A stretch of DNA of 64,000 nucleotides from JAVJSU01 sp040219275 (GTDB lineage: Bacteria; Chloroflexota; Anaerolineae; Aggregatilineales; Phototrophicaceae). This document shows positions 53,436-62,412 of this stretch, piece after piece; the first letter of the stretch is position 1, and every line of letters begins with the position of its first letter. The position numbers and the translations under genes were made by a program. Location of the stretch: the NCBI GenBank assembly GCA_040219275.1, contig JAVJSU010000099.1, positions 214,259-278,258 on the forward strand, in the 5' to 3' direction. The notes below the pieces were generated by a model that was not told the origin of the DNA, searched no databases, and saw only the letters and a list, made by a program, of their open reading frames with translations.

Positions 53436-55040
53436 TCATAATTTGCGGGAAACCTGAAATGGTATGGTTGTCCCGATCATCAACAACGTTTGGGCATGAA
53501 TCACCGGGAACGTGACGAATACCATCGTCAAAAACGGCAATAAGAATAAGCTAGCCACTGACCAGAAGCGCTCAACCCTCGTCATTGCAATTTGGCGCTC
53601 AGGTCGAATAGACAAATCAATCCGCCAGAATAATACACTCAGCAAAATAATGACCACACCAGAAACTTGAAACAAAAGAACAGGTGAAATTATGCTCGAT
53701 GAAGACATACCATCGGTCAACAAGGACGGATGAAAGATAAATGGCAAAATAGACCCTACAGACAACAACACCCAACCCACGCTTGAAAGCAACAGATCAT
53801 GTGCGACGCGCAATAACAATCGCAATGAGCGGTGAAGGGAATTCTGAGGTGTATCTATAATCCGGGAGATGATATAACCGATCTCTTTACTACCCCATGC
53901 GTGGCGCAACGTTTGCGTATACCGATTCTTTAACGCCACCAAGACTGATTCACCCGTCGTCGCAAAGGCACTGAATGGCAAATAGATTGGTTGAACCGTT
54001 AATGATGTACCCGTCGCAAAAAACGACTTTACATACATATGCCACTCATCCGCGATGACATTGGTATCCCAGAAGCCACTTTTCTCAAGTAATGACCAAC
54101 TCATCGAATAAGACGAGATGGGTAAAGCGAGCCACCATCCCGCCGCCAGATAAGCCAGTTCAAACGCCGACGAATAGGCATTAATCAGGCGTACCAGCGG
54201 GTTAATTTGCCAAACGTTCCCATGATAACGGATAGGCGCTTGCCAGAAGGTTGTATGGCGTTGGGGATTTGTGATGAAGAAATATGTGACGGCGCTAAAG
54301 TAGTGCGTATGCCAATGCGTATCGGCATCCATCGTGGTAACAATCACATTTTCTGGCTGGATGCCCGCCAATAGTGCAAAGTTACGGCGCAACCATCGCC
54401 CCGCCCACGCCAGATTAGCGGATTTACACTGCATCTCATCCTTCAGCCCCTCAGGATGGATCGTAAAGAAAATATGGGCAAATTGATTTATGTATTCTGC
54501 TTGTAGGGACTGTGCTTTCTGTATGCTGTCTTGCTCCGCTGATTCCATTGCCAGAACAACCGTCATCTGTTGCTTGGCATGTTCCCATTTCGCCAGTTGG
54601 TTTAGTGACTCGCGGAGGACATCGACTGGTTCGTTGAAATTGGGCATCAGCACCACATGATGCACGTCTTCCCATTCACAGTAGCGATGTGACACATTTA
54701 CAGAAAGATATTCTTGATGCCAGTTCCGGCATTGCCAGCGATAGATGCGCCTCCACCCCAATAAACTGGCTCCACTTGCAACAACAAATCGTAGCGTGCA
54801 ATAAGTCGCTACAGACATCGCCCCAAGAATCATCAATCGGGGAAGCGTAGCTGAAAAAACTAGGCATAGTATGAAAGCCAACCATACACTGACACCGGGT
54901 AAGGCATCCAGAACACGTTCGGTGCTTGTAGAAGGGAAATTACGAACAACATCAAGTTGTTGAACACCCATATGGCTAGTCTTCTCCATATGAGTGTTTT
55001 TTGGGCGTGACTTATTGGATTGTAATAACGACACAAGCAC
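53436..55040 (-). CDS. Family-2-like membrane glycosyltransferase
   Basis: A 534-residue protein. Two N-terminal hydrophobic segments are followed by a GT-A domain with VLMPNFNEP, the metal-binding TMDADTHWH and the acceptor-side DEWHMYVKSFF. A QTLRHAWG motif replaces the usual QxxRW. Four or more C-terminal helices follow, arranged as in processive or flippase-linked glycosyltransferases. The product, perhaps a glycan or glycolipid, is unknown. The start is uncertain (GTG 55040; ATG 54989 and ATG 54971 are possible). It follows the lipoprotein gene by 53 bases and may share its transcript. Confidence 0.75.
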   Translation of the reverse strand: MLVSLLQSNKSRPKNTHMEKTSHMGVQQLDVVRNFPSTSTERVLDALPGVSVWLAFILCLVFSATLPRLMILGAMSVATYCTLRFVVASGASLLGWRRIYRWQCRNWHQEYLSVNVSHRYCEWEDVHHVVLMPNFNEPVDVLRESLNQLAKWEHAKQQMTVVLAMESAEQDSIQKAQSLQAEYINQFAHIFFTIHPEGLKDEMQCKSANLAWAGRWLRRNFALLAGIQPENVIVTTMDADTHWHTHYFSAVTYFFITNPQRHTTFWQAPIRYHGNVWQINPLVRLINAYSSAFELAYLAAGWWLALPISSYSMSWSLLEKSGFWDTNVIADEWHMYVKSFFATGTSLTVQPIYLPFSAFATTGESVLVALKNRYTQTLRHAWGSKEIGYIISRIIDTPQNSLHRSLRLLLRVAHDLLLSSVGWVLLSVGSILPFIFHPSLLTDGMSSSSIISPVLLFQVSGVVIILLSVLFWRIDLSIRPERQIAMTRVERFWSVASLFLLPFLTMVFVTFPVIHAQTLLMIGTTIPFQVSRKL

Positions 55041-55093
55041 CCTACCTTAACCGACAAAACGCGGCTAAGGATAGCACATGCGACATCGTCTCG

Positions 55094-57547
55094 CTAGCGG
55101 GTGATAATCTCCAAGCGTGGTGCATTGAAAACCACCGCATCAATGCCCAAGTTGCTTAGAACACGTCCTGAATCAAATGCGAGATGTAATTGAATGATAC
55201 TATCACCGTTAGAATAGGCATCCTGTACGAGTTGCGTAAGATCAACCTCGCCACAGTCATTCAATTGAGTCACTTCAGTCGCTGTCGGGTTTACCGTCGT
55301 TGTGATTTCTGCATTAACACCGAAAACGCCATTGAGATACACAGTCATCTCGCCAAACTCGCGGAACATATTATCAGTAACAAAATTATCTTCCCGCACA
55401 AAAACACACTCCCCAAGATCAAGTGTTACACTTTCAATGGGCTGATCTGGTGGTAGCATCGGTAATTGATATGTAAGCAATGAACTCACTGTAAATTCTT
55501 CGTCGTCTACCGTTGTCCAATCACCAACGGCAAAATAGGTCGTGGTGAAGTCATTAGCGAGCAAACCAAACGAGTTATATGGATTTAAAACGGCAAAGCG
55601 CGGGGGTTGTACACCCCGTTCCCCACGTTCATTTAGCGTGAGTTGCAATTCGTAATCCCCGTAGCTATCCGAACCCGCATTCGTCGCAATAAGGGAATAG
55701 AAACCATCGCGGGGCAAAACATATTGTCTAATAACGGAGTCAGCAATACTATCCTGAGTCAAATCATCGTCACTACGGATTAACTCATCACCCACGTTAT
55801 TGGTTAAGATCAAGAGTGGATCAAGATTATCGTCCTGACCGCGCATACTCGCCGTAATCACATCGCCCGCACGTCCAGGGAAAACGTAGATAATTTGCGG
55901 AACAACATCACTGATTGACCCTCTGCGAGTGTCACCCATTTCAATGGGTTCAGGCAATAACGCAATACGTGATCGTCCACTGCCTTCAGAAAGTGACAGG
56001 AAGAAATTACCCGACCCTTCGCCGAAATTCTGACGATACCTTGAAGCAATAATGGTGTAGTCACCATCTATCGGTAACTGAATATTATCAATGGTCGAGT
56101 TATAGTTGTTGGCTGAGAGGTTGGTGTCGTCGTTTCGCGCTAATTCCCGCCCTTCCGGGTCGAGCACAATGAGCAATGGATCAAGTTCAGATGTGGCGGC
56201 TTCCATGTAGATGTTTACGATTTGACCGCTTTGACCCGTAAAACGATAGATACGTCGACCCAAATCCAACGGGATTGACCCTGAAATCTCCTCACCCAGT
56301 TCTATAACGCCATCAACACTCAAAGGCACGAAGATTTCGGGCGGGTTCTGGTTATTTTGTGGAGTTAAGGTCGGCGCAGTTTGGACGACTTCTACGTTAT
56401 CAACACCTTCTGCAAGGATGAGTTCAAATTCGCCGATGGTGGTGCCTACATTCTCGTTGTAACGGGTAGCAACAATCGTATACGTTCCGGGTGCGGGAAT
56501 AATAAAGTTATTGATAAATGAGTTATAGGTGTCGTCATCCCCACGATCATCATTCCGTGTAATTTCTTGCCCGGAGGGATTTAGCAGGCGCAAAAGTGGA
56601 TCAAGATTACCGGAAATGGCGTTCAATTGAATATTGACCACATCACCTGTAGATGCCGTAAATGTATATTCCACAAAGGTCATCTGGCGATCAATCTCGC
56701 CGTTTACCTGTTGACCATAAACCAATTCCTGACTACTACTGTCAGTTACCGACCCAACAACTTCTAGCGTCAACGCAAATCGTCCCGTGGTTGATTGATT
56801 TACGCTATCCAGATAGGTCGCGACAATCACGTAAGAACCATTTTCAGGAATCGTGAAATTGCGGATAAATGCGTTTTGGGTTGTTTCTAACGGATCGTTG
56901 TCATTCTCAGCAAGAAGTTGTCCGCTTTCATCATTCAAATACAACACAGGATCAATTAAACCTGAGATGGCATTCATGAAAATATTAACGTTATCTCCGG
57001 CTTGGGCATCAAAACGATATTCAATGCCACGCACCCCTTCACGTATAACACCTGTAACGGTGCTTCCGTAGGCGATAATACCACCTCTTGTAACCTGCGC
57101 CTCGATTTCTGGCGTGCTAGTTGGTATGGGTGTAGACGTGCTGGAAGCAGTTGACGTTGCAGTCGAGGTATTCGTCGCAGTAGCGGTTATAGTGGCGGTC
57201 AATGTCGCTGTAGCAGTCTCAGTATTCGTCGGCGTTGCTGTTACGGTTGCTGTATCCGTTGGTGTAGCGGTATTTGTAGGAGTGGATGTATTAGACGCAG
57301 TTACAGTTGCGGTGCGCGTCAATGTTGCTGTAGCAGTTGCGGTGCTTGTCAGGGTATTTGTCGCCGTATTAGATGGTGTAAATGTTGGAGTGACGCGAGT
57401 CGGCACGAATGCACCTTGTAAGGTAGCACTTGGTGGTGGTGAAGTATTCTCCGGCGTACTATTGTCACTTCCGCAAGCGGCTAAACCACTCATCAATAGG
57501 ATAAACCCAATTATTCTGAGCGTTTGACGTATCGACAGAGAACTCAC
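55094..57547 (-). CDS. Surface lipoprotein with Thr-rich stalk and PPC-like domains
   Basis: An 817-residue lipoprotein. The lipobox LAAC puts the acylated Cys at residue 25. Residues about 50-145 form a stalk of Thr, Ala, Pro and Ser (TATATLTRTATVTAS, TPTNTATPTDTATVTAT). Four repeats of about 115 residues resemble the PPC (pre-peptidase C-terminal) beta-sandwich, each with an ELARNDD or EITRNDD-like turn and a DPLL segment. A C-terminal domain follows at about 650-817. It is probably displayed on the cell surface as an adhesin or binding module. Stalks like this recur in Chloroflexota surface proteins; no enzyme is visible. Confidence 0.75.
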   Translation of the reverse strand: MSSLSIRQTLRIIGFILLMSGLAACGSDNSTPENTSPPPSATLQGAFVPTRVTPTFTPSNTATNTLTSTATATATLTRTATVTASNTSTPTNTATPTDTATVTATPTNTETATATLTATITATATNTSTATSTASSTSTPIPTSTPEIEAQVTRGGIIAYGSTVTGVIREGVRGIEYRFDAQAGDNVNIFMNAISGLIDPVLYLNDESGQLLAENDNDPLETTQNAFIRNFTIPENGSYVIVATYLDSVNQSTTGRFALTLEVVGSVTDSSSQELVYGQQVNGEIDRQMTFVEYTFTASTGDVVNIQLNAISGNLDPLLRLLNPSGQEITRNDDRGDDDTYNSFINNFIIPAPGTYTIVATRYNENVGTTIGEFELILAEGVDNVEVVQTAPTLTPQNNQNPPEIFVPLSVDGVIELGEEISGSIPLDLGRRIYRFTGQSGQIVNIYMEAATSELDPLLIVLDPEGRELARNDDTNLSANNYNSTIDNIQLPIDGDYTIIASRYRQNFGEGSGNFFLSLSEGSGRSRIALLPEPIEMGDTRRGSISDVVPQIIYVFPGRAGDVITASMRGQDDNLDPLLILTNNVGDELIRSDDDLTQDSIADSVIRQYVLPRDGFYSLIATNAGSDSYGDYELQLTLNERGERGVQPPRFAVLNPYNSFGLLANDFTTTYFAVGDWTTVDDEEFTVSSLLTYQLPMLPPDQPIESVTLDLGECVFVREDNFVTDNMFREFGEMTVYLNGVFGVNAEITTTVNPTATEVTQLNDCGEVDLTQLVQDAYSNGDSIIQLHLAFDSGRVLSNLGIDAVVFNAPRLEIITR

Positions 57548-57634
57548 TTAATTTACTCCCAAATTTGCGCGTTGAAACCATCTAAAATTGTAATTGCAAA
57601 CGACTATCTTGGCGAATTAGGAGAATCAAACGGA

Positions 57635-58834
57635 TTAAGGTGAGGATTTGCTACCCTTCGTCCCTTTTAGTCCGCGTGAAGCCGTTAATTCGATCAAACT
57701 GGTTTGATAATTGTAAGTTGTGCGACGCTTATCCGCATACGCATCCTGCGCTAATGACACAAGCCTTTCTACCACCTGTGTAGGTGACATGCCATTTTCG
57801 CGCCACAGGTAAAAAGAGAGTGATCCCGGCATAGTATTGATTTCGTTCAAGAAAAACGTACCTTTATCCGGTTGCGCCAGAAAGTCGATTCGTGTAATAC
57901 CGCGTCCATCAATTGCGGCAAAAGCATCAATCGCCGTCTGTTGAATTTTCTTAGTCAGTGCATCGTCTATTGGTGCAGGAATGACGCGTTCGGCACTTTT
58001 CATCCCTTCGCCACCACTCAAGTATTTCTCTTCGTAGGTCAGGAATTCCTGCCATGATACGGGTTGCTCTAGGACAGAGGCGACAAACTCATCACCATAT
58101 CCCATTACCGAGCAATTGATTTCTACGTTCGGCGTGACTGCCGGTTCAACAAGGATACGACGATCAAAATTAGACGCGAGATCAATCGACGCGGCTAATA
58201 AGTTGGTATCAGCAACGCGACTTACTCCGATACTAGATCCCAATGTGGCTGGCTTAACGAAAATGGGAAATGGGAATTTATTTGTAATTTGTTCAAGCAA
58301 TTCGTCGCGCTCATTGAGCCACTGACGGCGCGTAAACATCATGCCGTCAACCACTGGAATTCCATGCTGTCTGAGTACATCTTTGGTCAACGCCTTATCA
58401 TTCGCAACCGAAGAAGCCAGCACCCCACAGCCCACATAAGGAATATCCGATAATTCAAGCAAACCCTGTAGCGTGCCATCTTCACCATGTGAGCCGTGAA
58501 TCGTCGGGAAAACCACATCAAGACGTTTAATTTCACTTTTTTGCAACCGCCCAGAAATCGGATTGAGGATCAGCCCATGATGTTGCACTGTCGGCGAGAG
58601 GATGACCTCTTCTACACCTTTGAAGCTGACAATTTCATCGTTGTAATTTTTTAAGTCACGCAAAGGTTCGCCCGTGTGCCAACGCCCTTCACGGGTGACA
58701 TAAATCGGAACGACATCGAATCGTTCCGCATTAAACGCATTAATAACCTGATTGCCGGTTACCACGGATACGTCGTGTTCTACACTCCGTCCACCAAAGA
58801 TCACACCCACTGTTGTTTTACGTCGGGCACTCAT
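57635..58834 (-). CDS. ddl: D-alanine-D-alanine ligase
   Basis: A 399-residue ATP-grasp ligase. It has the N-terminal VGVIFGGRSVEHDVSV motif, the P-loop-like IFVKPATLGSSIGVSRV, and the metal-site FFLNEINTMPGSLSFYLW. It joins two D-alanines for the peptidoglycan stem peptide, supplying the MurF-like step. The VanA-type D-lactate variant cannot be excluded, because the key specificity residue is not identified with certainty here. The C-terminus is about 30 residues longer than usual, ending in a Lys/Ser-rich tail. It stands alone, with 76 bases to the next gene. Confidence 0.93.
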   Translation of the reverse strand: MSARRKTTVGVIFGGRSVEHDVSVVTGNQVINAFNAERFDVVPIYVTREGRWHTGEPLRDLKNYNDEIVSFKGVEEVILSPTVQHHGLILNPISGRLQKSEIKRLDVVFPTIHGSHGEDGTLQGLLELSDIPYVGCGVLASSVANDKALTKDVLRQHGIPVVDGMMFTRRQWLNERDELLEQITNKFPFPIFVKPATLGSSIGVSRVADTNLLAASIDLASNFDRRILVEPAVTPNVEINCSVMGYGDEFVASVLEQPVSWQEFLTYEEKYLSGGEGMKSAERVIPAPIDDALTKKIQQTAIDAFAAIDGRGITRIDFLAQPDKGTFFLNEINTMPGSLSFYLWRENGMSPTQVVERLVSLAQDAYADKRRTTYNYQTSLIELTASRGLKGTKGSKSSP

Positions 58835-58910
58835 CGTCAGTCCTTGTTCATTAGGTGCCGTTAATCCAATGTTGTGGCTACTATGCTAACAAATGCCGAG
58901 AATGTCAACC

Positions 58911-59585
58911 TTATCTCCGACAACGTCGGACGAAATCTTCAAACAACGGTCTCGTATTTTCAAACATGCGCTCAGGGTGGAACTGCACGCCGATCAGCCG
59001 TGCATCGGGTGATTCAATTGCCTCCACTACGCCATCTGAACCACGTCCAACCACGCGCAACCCCGCCCCCACCTGTGCCACAGATTGGATGTGATAGGTA
59101 TTCACCTGCAACCGCGATTCGTTCAATACACTATAGAGATATGAATCGTTTTCAAGAATCACCTCATGATCTTTTCCACCACGACTTGAACTATGGATCA
59201 ACACATCCGGCACCTGCGCGACGGTGTCTGCATAAAGTGTACCGCCCGCCTGTGCGTTGATAAATTGCATCCCGTAGCAAATACCTAAAACGGGCTTTGT
59301 CCCCATTGTAGAATATGCGAGACGGTCTGCTTGATCTCTGATCGCATCTACTGGTTCTAAGTCATCAGGTAAGTCGCCAATCAAGCCCGTAGTAATCCCC
59401 GGTCCGCCCGTGATGACCAGACCATCAAGCATTGCGGTGAAGTACTCCATCGCCTCTTTCGTTTGGAGCATCGGTACGATCATCGGTAAGCCACCTGATT
59501 CTTCGATGGCGCTGATGTACGTGTGATCGAGCTTTTGCCTGCCCTCACTGTAACTGGTGGTAATGCCAATACGCGGTCTGGTCAT
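58911..59585 (-). CDS. Class-I glutamine amidotransferase-like hydrolase (PuuD/peptidase C26 type)
   Basis: A 224-residue protein. The nucleophile motif is VLGICYGMQFINAQAGGTLY, and the His-Glu pair lies in IGVQFHPERMFE. These match gamma-glutamyl-gamma-aminobutyrate hydrolase and related C26 peptidases, which split gamma-glutamyl bonds. No polyamine genes are nearby, so the substrate is open. The N-terminus RPRIGITTSYSEGRQ is typical of the family. It is divergent from neither neighbour; the glycosylase gene lies 29 bases upstream in the same direction. Confidence 0.85.
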   Translation of the reverse strand: MTRPRIGITTSYSEGRQKLDHTYISAIEESGGLPMIVPMLQTKEAMEYFTAMLDGLVITGGPGITTGLIGDLPDDLEPVDAIRDQADRLAYSTMGTKPVLGICYGMQFINAQAGGTLYADTVAQVPDVLIHSSSRGGKDHEVILENDSYLYSVLNESRLQVNTYHIQSVAQVGAGLRVVGRGSDGVVEAIESPDARLIGVQFHPERMFENTRPLFEDFVRRCRR

Positions 59586-59614
59586 GTGGGTTCACCTTTT
59601 TAGATCATCCTACG

Positions 59615-60211
59615 CTAACTTATGAATGTTTTCAGCACTTTGAAATCTTCGACCAATGTATCATATTGACTCTGTGTATAGAGTGCAACAGCGGGGTGGA
59701 ATAATGGCACAACGTCAATTTCACCATAAGAGGCTTGCGTCTTGATCGGCTTCCCATGCACCTTGCTGATTTTTTCCGTTTTTTCCGGCGCGTCAAATTG
59801 CGTGAGCACGAATTCCATCGAAAAACGCCCAAGTGTTGCAATCACCGCAGGTTGGATAATATCGATTTGTTGACTCAGAAATGGTGCATATAGCGCGATT
59901 TCTTTCTTGCGCGGGTCACGGTTATCCGGCGGACGATCTTTGACAATATTCGTGATATAGACATCCTCTCGTTTTAGATCAATCGTCGCCAATAGTTGAT
60001 CCAGCACCCGCCCTGAGGCTCCGCAAAATGGCACACCGGTTTCTGCTTCATTTTTGCCGGGTGCTTCGCCGATAAACATGATTTTCGCATCATGACTACC
60101 CTGACCGATCACCGGAAAATAATTATTCTCCGTGCGATACTCATATAAAGGTGATTCAGTCAGATTCACTACCGCATTTTTGATCGCCTCTAATTGCTCA
60201 CTTTTACTCAT
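59615..60211 (-). CDS. Family-4-like uracil-DNA glycosylase lacking Fe-S cysteines
   Basis: A 198-residue protein with family-4 UDG motifs: GEAPGKNEAETGVPFCGASG (motif 1), TNIVKDRPPDNRDP and a C-terminal HPAVALY (motif 2). It should remove uracil from DNA in base-excision repair. Family-4 enzymes have four Cys holding a 4Fe-4S cluster. Here the aligned places read LTESPL (Cys-x2-Cys), VKDRPP (normally KCRPP) and IALYAPFL (normally AC), so none is kept; the only Cys is in PFCG. It is either a cluster-free member or a relative with another role. Confidence 0.75.
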   Translation of the reverse strand: MSKSEQLEAIKNAVVNLTESPLYEYRTENNYFPVIGQGSHDAKIMFIGEAPGKNEAETGVPFCGASGRVLDQLLATIDLKREDVYITNIVKDRPPDNRDPRKKEIALYAPFLSQQIDIIQPAVIATLGRFSMEFVLTQFDAPEKTEKISKVHGKPIKTQASYGEIDVVPLFHPAVALYTQSQYDTLVEDFKVLKTFIS

Positions 60212-60275
60212 GAGTTATCCAATCATTTACATAAATACGCTCGATACATCAAGTATATCAGAACATCTATTCTGC

Positions 60276-60668
60276 TCAAACCTTATCTTGTAATCTCTTT
60301 TGGAATTTATCCACATCAATTACAAAACGGGCATGTATACCTTCGCCGATCTTTTCGTGCTCATCCCATGCGGTCACGGTAAACACAACGCGCCGACGGT
60401 CAATTTCTGTAACTTCTGCTTCTGCACGAACGGATTTACCAAGCGGTGTAGCGGCGAGATGTTGAATGTTCAAATCTACTCCCACACTCGCGTAACCTTC
60501 CGGCAAATGTGGGTCAATTGCGGCGACCGCGGCTCCTTCCAGCAACGACACCATCGCCGGAGTCGCATAGGTTTTTAAGCCACCACTCCCCAGATGTCGG
60601 GCTGTTTTGTCATCCGTGACGGTTGTCTCCATTGTGCCTTTCATTCCAACTTTGAGGTTTAGTTCCAC
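60276..60668 (-). CDS. Hotdog-fold thioesterase, FlK-like
   Basis: A 130-residue hotdog-fold protein. The N-terminal LKVGMKGTMETTV, the catalytic-type TPAMVSLLEGAAVAAID (Thr/Glu pair) and the late VSVDLNIQHLAATPLG-like stretch (VGVDLNIQHLAAT) resemble fluoroacetyl-CoA thioesterase-like proteins. Most such bacterial proteins act on short acyl-CoA; true fluoroacetyl specificity is very unlikely to be read from this. It is a single gene, minus strand, 64 bases from the glycosylase start. Confidence 0.75.
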   Translation of the reverse strand: MELNLKVGMKGTMETTVTDDKTARHLGSGGLKTYATPAMVSLLEGAAVAAIDPHLPEGYASVGVDLNIQHLAATPLGKSVRAEAEVTEIDRRRVVFTVTAWDEHEKIGEGIHARFVIDVDKFQKRLQDKV

Positions 60669-60822
60669 GATACTACCTTTCTATATTTCTGCGGATCACT
60701 AATCAACTTAAGAATACCGGACTACTAATTTTTGAACGAAAGTTTACCGTTTGTCTAAATCAGACACCAATACGTTGCACTTTGCACAAATAGGCTTAGA
60801 TAATTTTCAGATACCCAACTCA

Positions 60823-60851
60823 TTGACAGTCTTTTGTCACTATGTCACAAT
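60823..60851 (+). promoter_or_regulatory. Promoter of the aminotransferase leader
   Basis: A perfect TTGACA (60823-60828) and CACAAT (60846-60851) are 17 bases apart. The start would be near 60858, about 165 bases before the aminotransferase start codon. The first part of this 353-base gap (60669-60822) shows no gene. Confidence 0.6.
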
Positions 60852-60887
60852 TGCGCGTGTAAATGAATTTATCTTGCGGACAAATAC

Positions 60888-60938
60888 ATGATTCCTTTGA
60901 TGACTATGGATACTACCAATCATGATCGACAACCCTGA
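60888..60938 (+). CDS. Possible 16-residue leader ORF of the aminotransferase
   Basis: ATG 60888 to TGA 60936-60938 encodes MIPLMTMDTTNHDRQP. CGGA about eight bases upstream could be its ribosome site. The stop codon TGA begins the segment TGAGGGG (60936-60942), which pairs with CCCCTCA (60976-60982) of the downstream terminator. Its position resembles an attenuation leader, but no single amino acid dominates (three Met, three Thr, two Asp). It could equally be a chance reading frame. Confidence 0.35.
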   Translation: MIPLMTMDTTNHDRQP

Positions 60939-60972
60939 GGGGCTTGTTTTGTTCTGCATATCGCTAACAGAG

Positions 60973-60995
60973 CACCCCCTCAAGGGGTGTTTTTT
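60973..60995 (+). terminator. Intrinsic terminator ahead of the aminotransferase gene
   Basis: CACCCC (60973-60978) pairs with GGGGTG (60984-60989) around a 5-base loop and is followed by six T. No upstream gene on this strand ends here, so it probably acts as an attenuator for the downstream gene. Confidence 0.8.
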
Positions 60996-61021
60996 GTTTA
61001 TAAACTTTCGGAGGAAACAAT

Positions 61022-62338
61022 TTGGTCAACCAAACACCCAATAATCTTGACACACCTCAGATGGTCATGCCAGCGGAAAATCAAATTCCGGTGAACGACT
61101 ATCCGGGGAAAATGATGGCAATTCCGCCTTCACGTATGTTCCTCATCAAAAATGCGCTTGATAAATATAAAGAAACTGAAGGCGCTGATGCACCCATTTA
61201 TGATGCTTCTCAGGGTGACGGTGGTTTAAGTCTTCCCGGTGTGCCGGAAGATATTTTGATGCGCGCCGCACAACTTCAGATTGAACACGGCACTGGTTAC
61301 GATAAGCCCTTTGGTACGGATTTGTTCCGTAAAGTGACCGCAGAACGCTACTGGCAACTGGATTCATCCTCGGGCTGGTCACCGGAAAATATCATCTTTA
61401 CACAGGGCGGACGTGACGCACTCATCAAAGCCTATCAGTCCATGATTCAGCTTGGCACAGGCAGAGTTGGCGATTTGTTGATTGTCTCCCGCGTGCCGTG
61501 GATCAGTTACAATTGGGGTCCCTATGCAGTGGGATTAAATGTCCTGCTTGCCCCCGGAAGACCAGAAGATGGCTGGCGCTATACCCCTGAAGGCATCAAA
61601 GCCTGTGCGGAGTTTGCCGCACAGCAAGGGCGCAAGATTGCCGGTATCGTCATCACATCACCGGACAACCCCACCGGACGAACCGTGCCGGTTGAGGAAC
61701 AAATTCTACTGGCAAAGACCGCACTCGAAGCCGGTGTAGGATATGTGCTGTTCGACTGGATTTATCATTGGGTATCTGATGGTGGACCGAACGACATCAA
61801 CAAAGTCCTGCAAGCATTCACACCGGAAGAACGCGAACGCTTGATGTTTTTGGATGGTTTAACCAAGAGCCTCGGTGCGTCAAATATCCGCAGTGCTCAC
61901 CTGCTGGCGAGTAAAAACGTGATTAAGGCGATCAATAGTCAGGCATCACACGGAGTCATCCCGAGTTTTTACGCACAAGGTGTCGCTATCGCCGCTTATG
62001 AAATGGGCTTCGCAGAAGCGGCAAAATCTATACTCGAACCCACGCAACAAAGCCGACAAGTTTTGCGTGGCGCTCTGGAAAAATCTGGCGTGGATTTCAT
62101 CATGGGTGACGGATATTACGCGTTCATCGACTGCACCAAATATATTGAAGCCAGCGACTTTGAAGATACAGGTGACCTCGGACAGTGGTTAGGTGAAAAA
62201 TTTGGCGTAACCATCGTACCGGGTGTGTACTTCTCTGATGCGGGTAAAAATTGGGTGCGTTTCTCGTACGCGTTACCGCCCACCAAAACCGAAAAAGCCA
62301 TCTCACGCATGTTTGAGGGTTTGAATTCGTTGCTCTAA
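61022..62338 (+). CDS. PLP-dependent class I/II aminotransferase
   Basis: A 438-residue fold-type I aminotransferase. It shows the pyridoxal-binding pattern FTQGGRDALIKAYQ, the cofactor Asp/Asn region (VITSPDNPTGR) and the PLP lysine in LDGLTKSLGASNIRS. Near the end, WVRFSYALP supplies the carboxylate-binding Arg. The specific substrate (aspartate, aromatic, branched-chain or diaminopimelate) is not clear. It starts at TTG 61022, seven bases after GGAGG. The leader carries a terminator at 60973, so expression may be controlled by attenuation. Its stop is 20 bases before a bidirectional terminator. Confidence 0.88.
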   Translation: MVNQTPNNLDTPQMVMPAENQIPVNDYPGKMMAIPPSRMFLIKNALDKYKETEGADAPIYDASQGDGGLSLPGVPEDILMRAAQLQIEHGTGYDKPFGTDLFRKVTAERYWQLDSSSGWSPENIIFTQGGRDALIKAYQSMIQLGTGRVGDLLIVSRVPWISYNWGPYAVGLNVLLAPGRPEDGWRYTPEGIKACAEFAAQQGRKIAGIVITSPDNPTGRTVPVEEQILLAKTALEAGVGYVLFDWIYHWVSDGGPNDINKVLQAFTPEERERLMFLDGLTKSLGASNIRSAHLLASKNVIKAINSQASHGVIPSFYAQGVAIAAYEMGFAEAAKSILEPTQQSRQVLRGALEKSGVDFIMGDGYYAFIDCTKYIEASDFEDTGDLGQWLGEKFGVTIVPGVYFSDAGKNWVRFSYALPPTKTEKAISRMFEGLNSLL

Positions 62339-62356
62339 GGCAAGATCAACAAAAAA

Positions 62357-62384
62357 GGCGCGGGGAAGCTAAATTCCCTGCGCC
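62357..62384 (+). terminator. Bidirectional terminator between the aminotransferase and fabD
   Basis: An 11-bp stem with one G-U pair (62357-62367 with 62374-62384) has a 6-base loop. The plus strand continues TTTGTAACTATTT; the minus strand continues with six T. It serves both convergent genes. Confidence 0.8.
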
Positions 62385-62412
62385 TTTGTAACTATTTATT
62401 TATGCGGTTTAG

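Noticed and set aside
57110..57420. Repeat-rich DNA, considered as a CRISPR or tandem-repeat array
   Set aside because: Units are irregular, have no spacers and encode the degenerate Thr-rich stalk in one frame.
57114..57527. Open frame of 137 codons, Val/Ala-rich, on the plus strand
   Set aside because: It is the complement of the Thr/Ala stalk of the lipoprotein; its composition is explained by the repeated ACX/GCX codons.
60276..60668. True fluoroacetyl-CoA thioesterase
   Set aside because: Only the general FlK-like hotdog pattern is visible; fluorometabolite genes are absent, so the specific function is not claimed.
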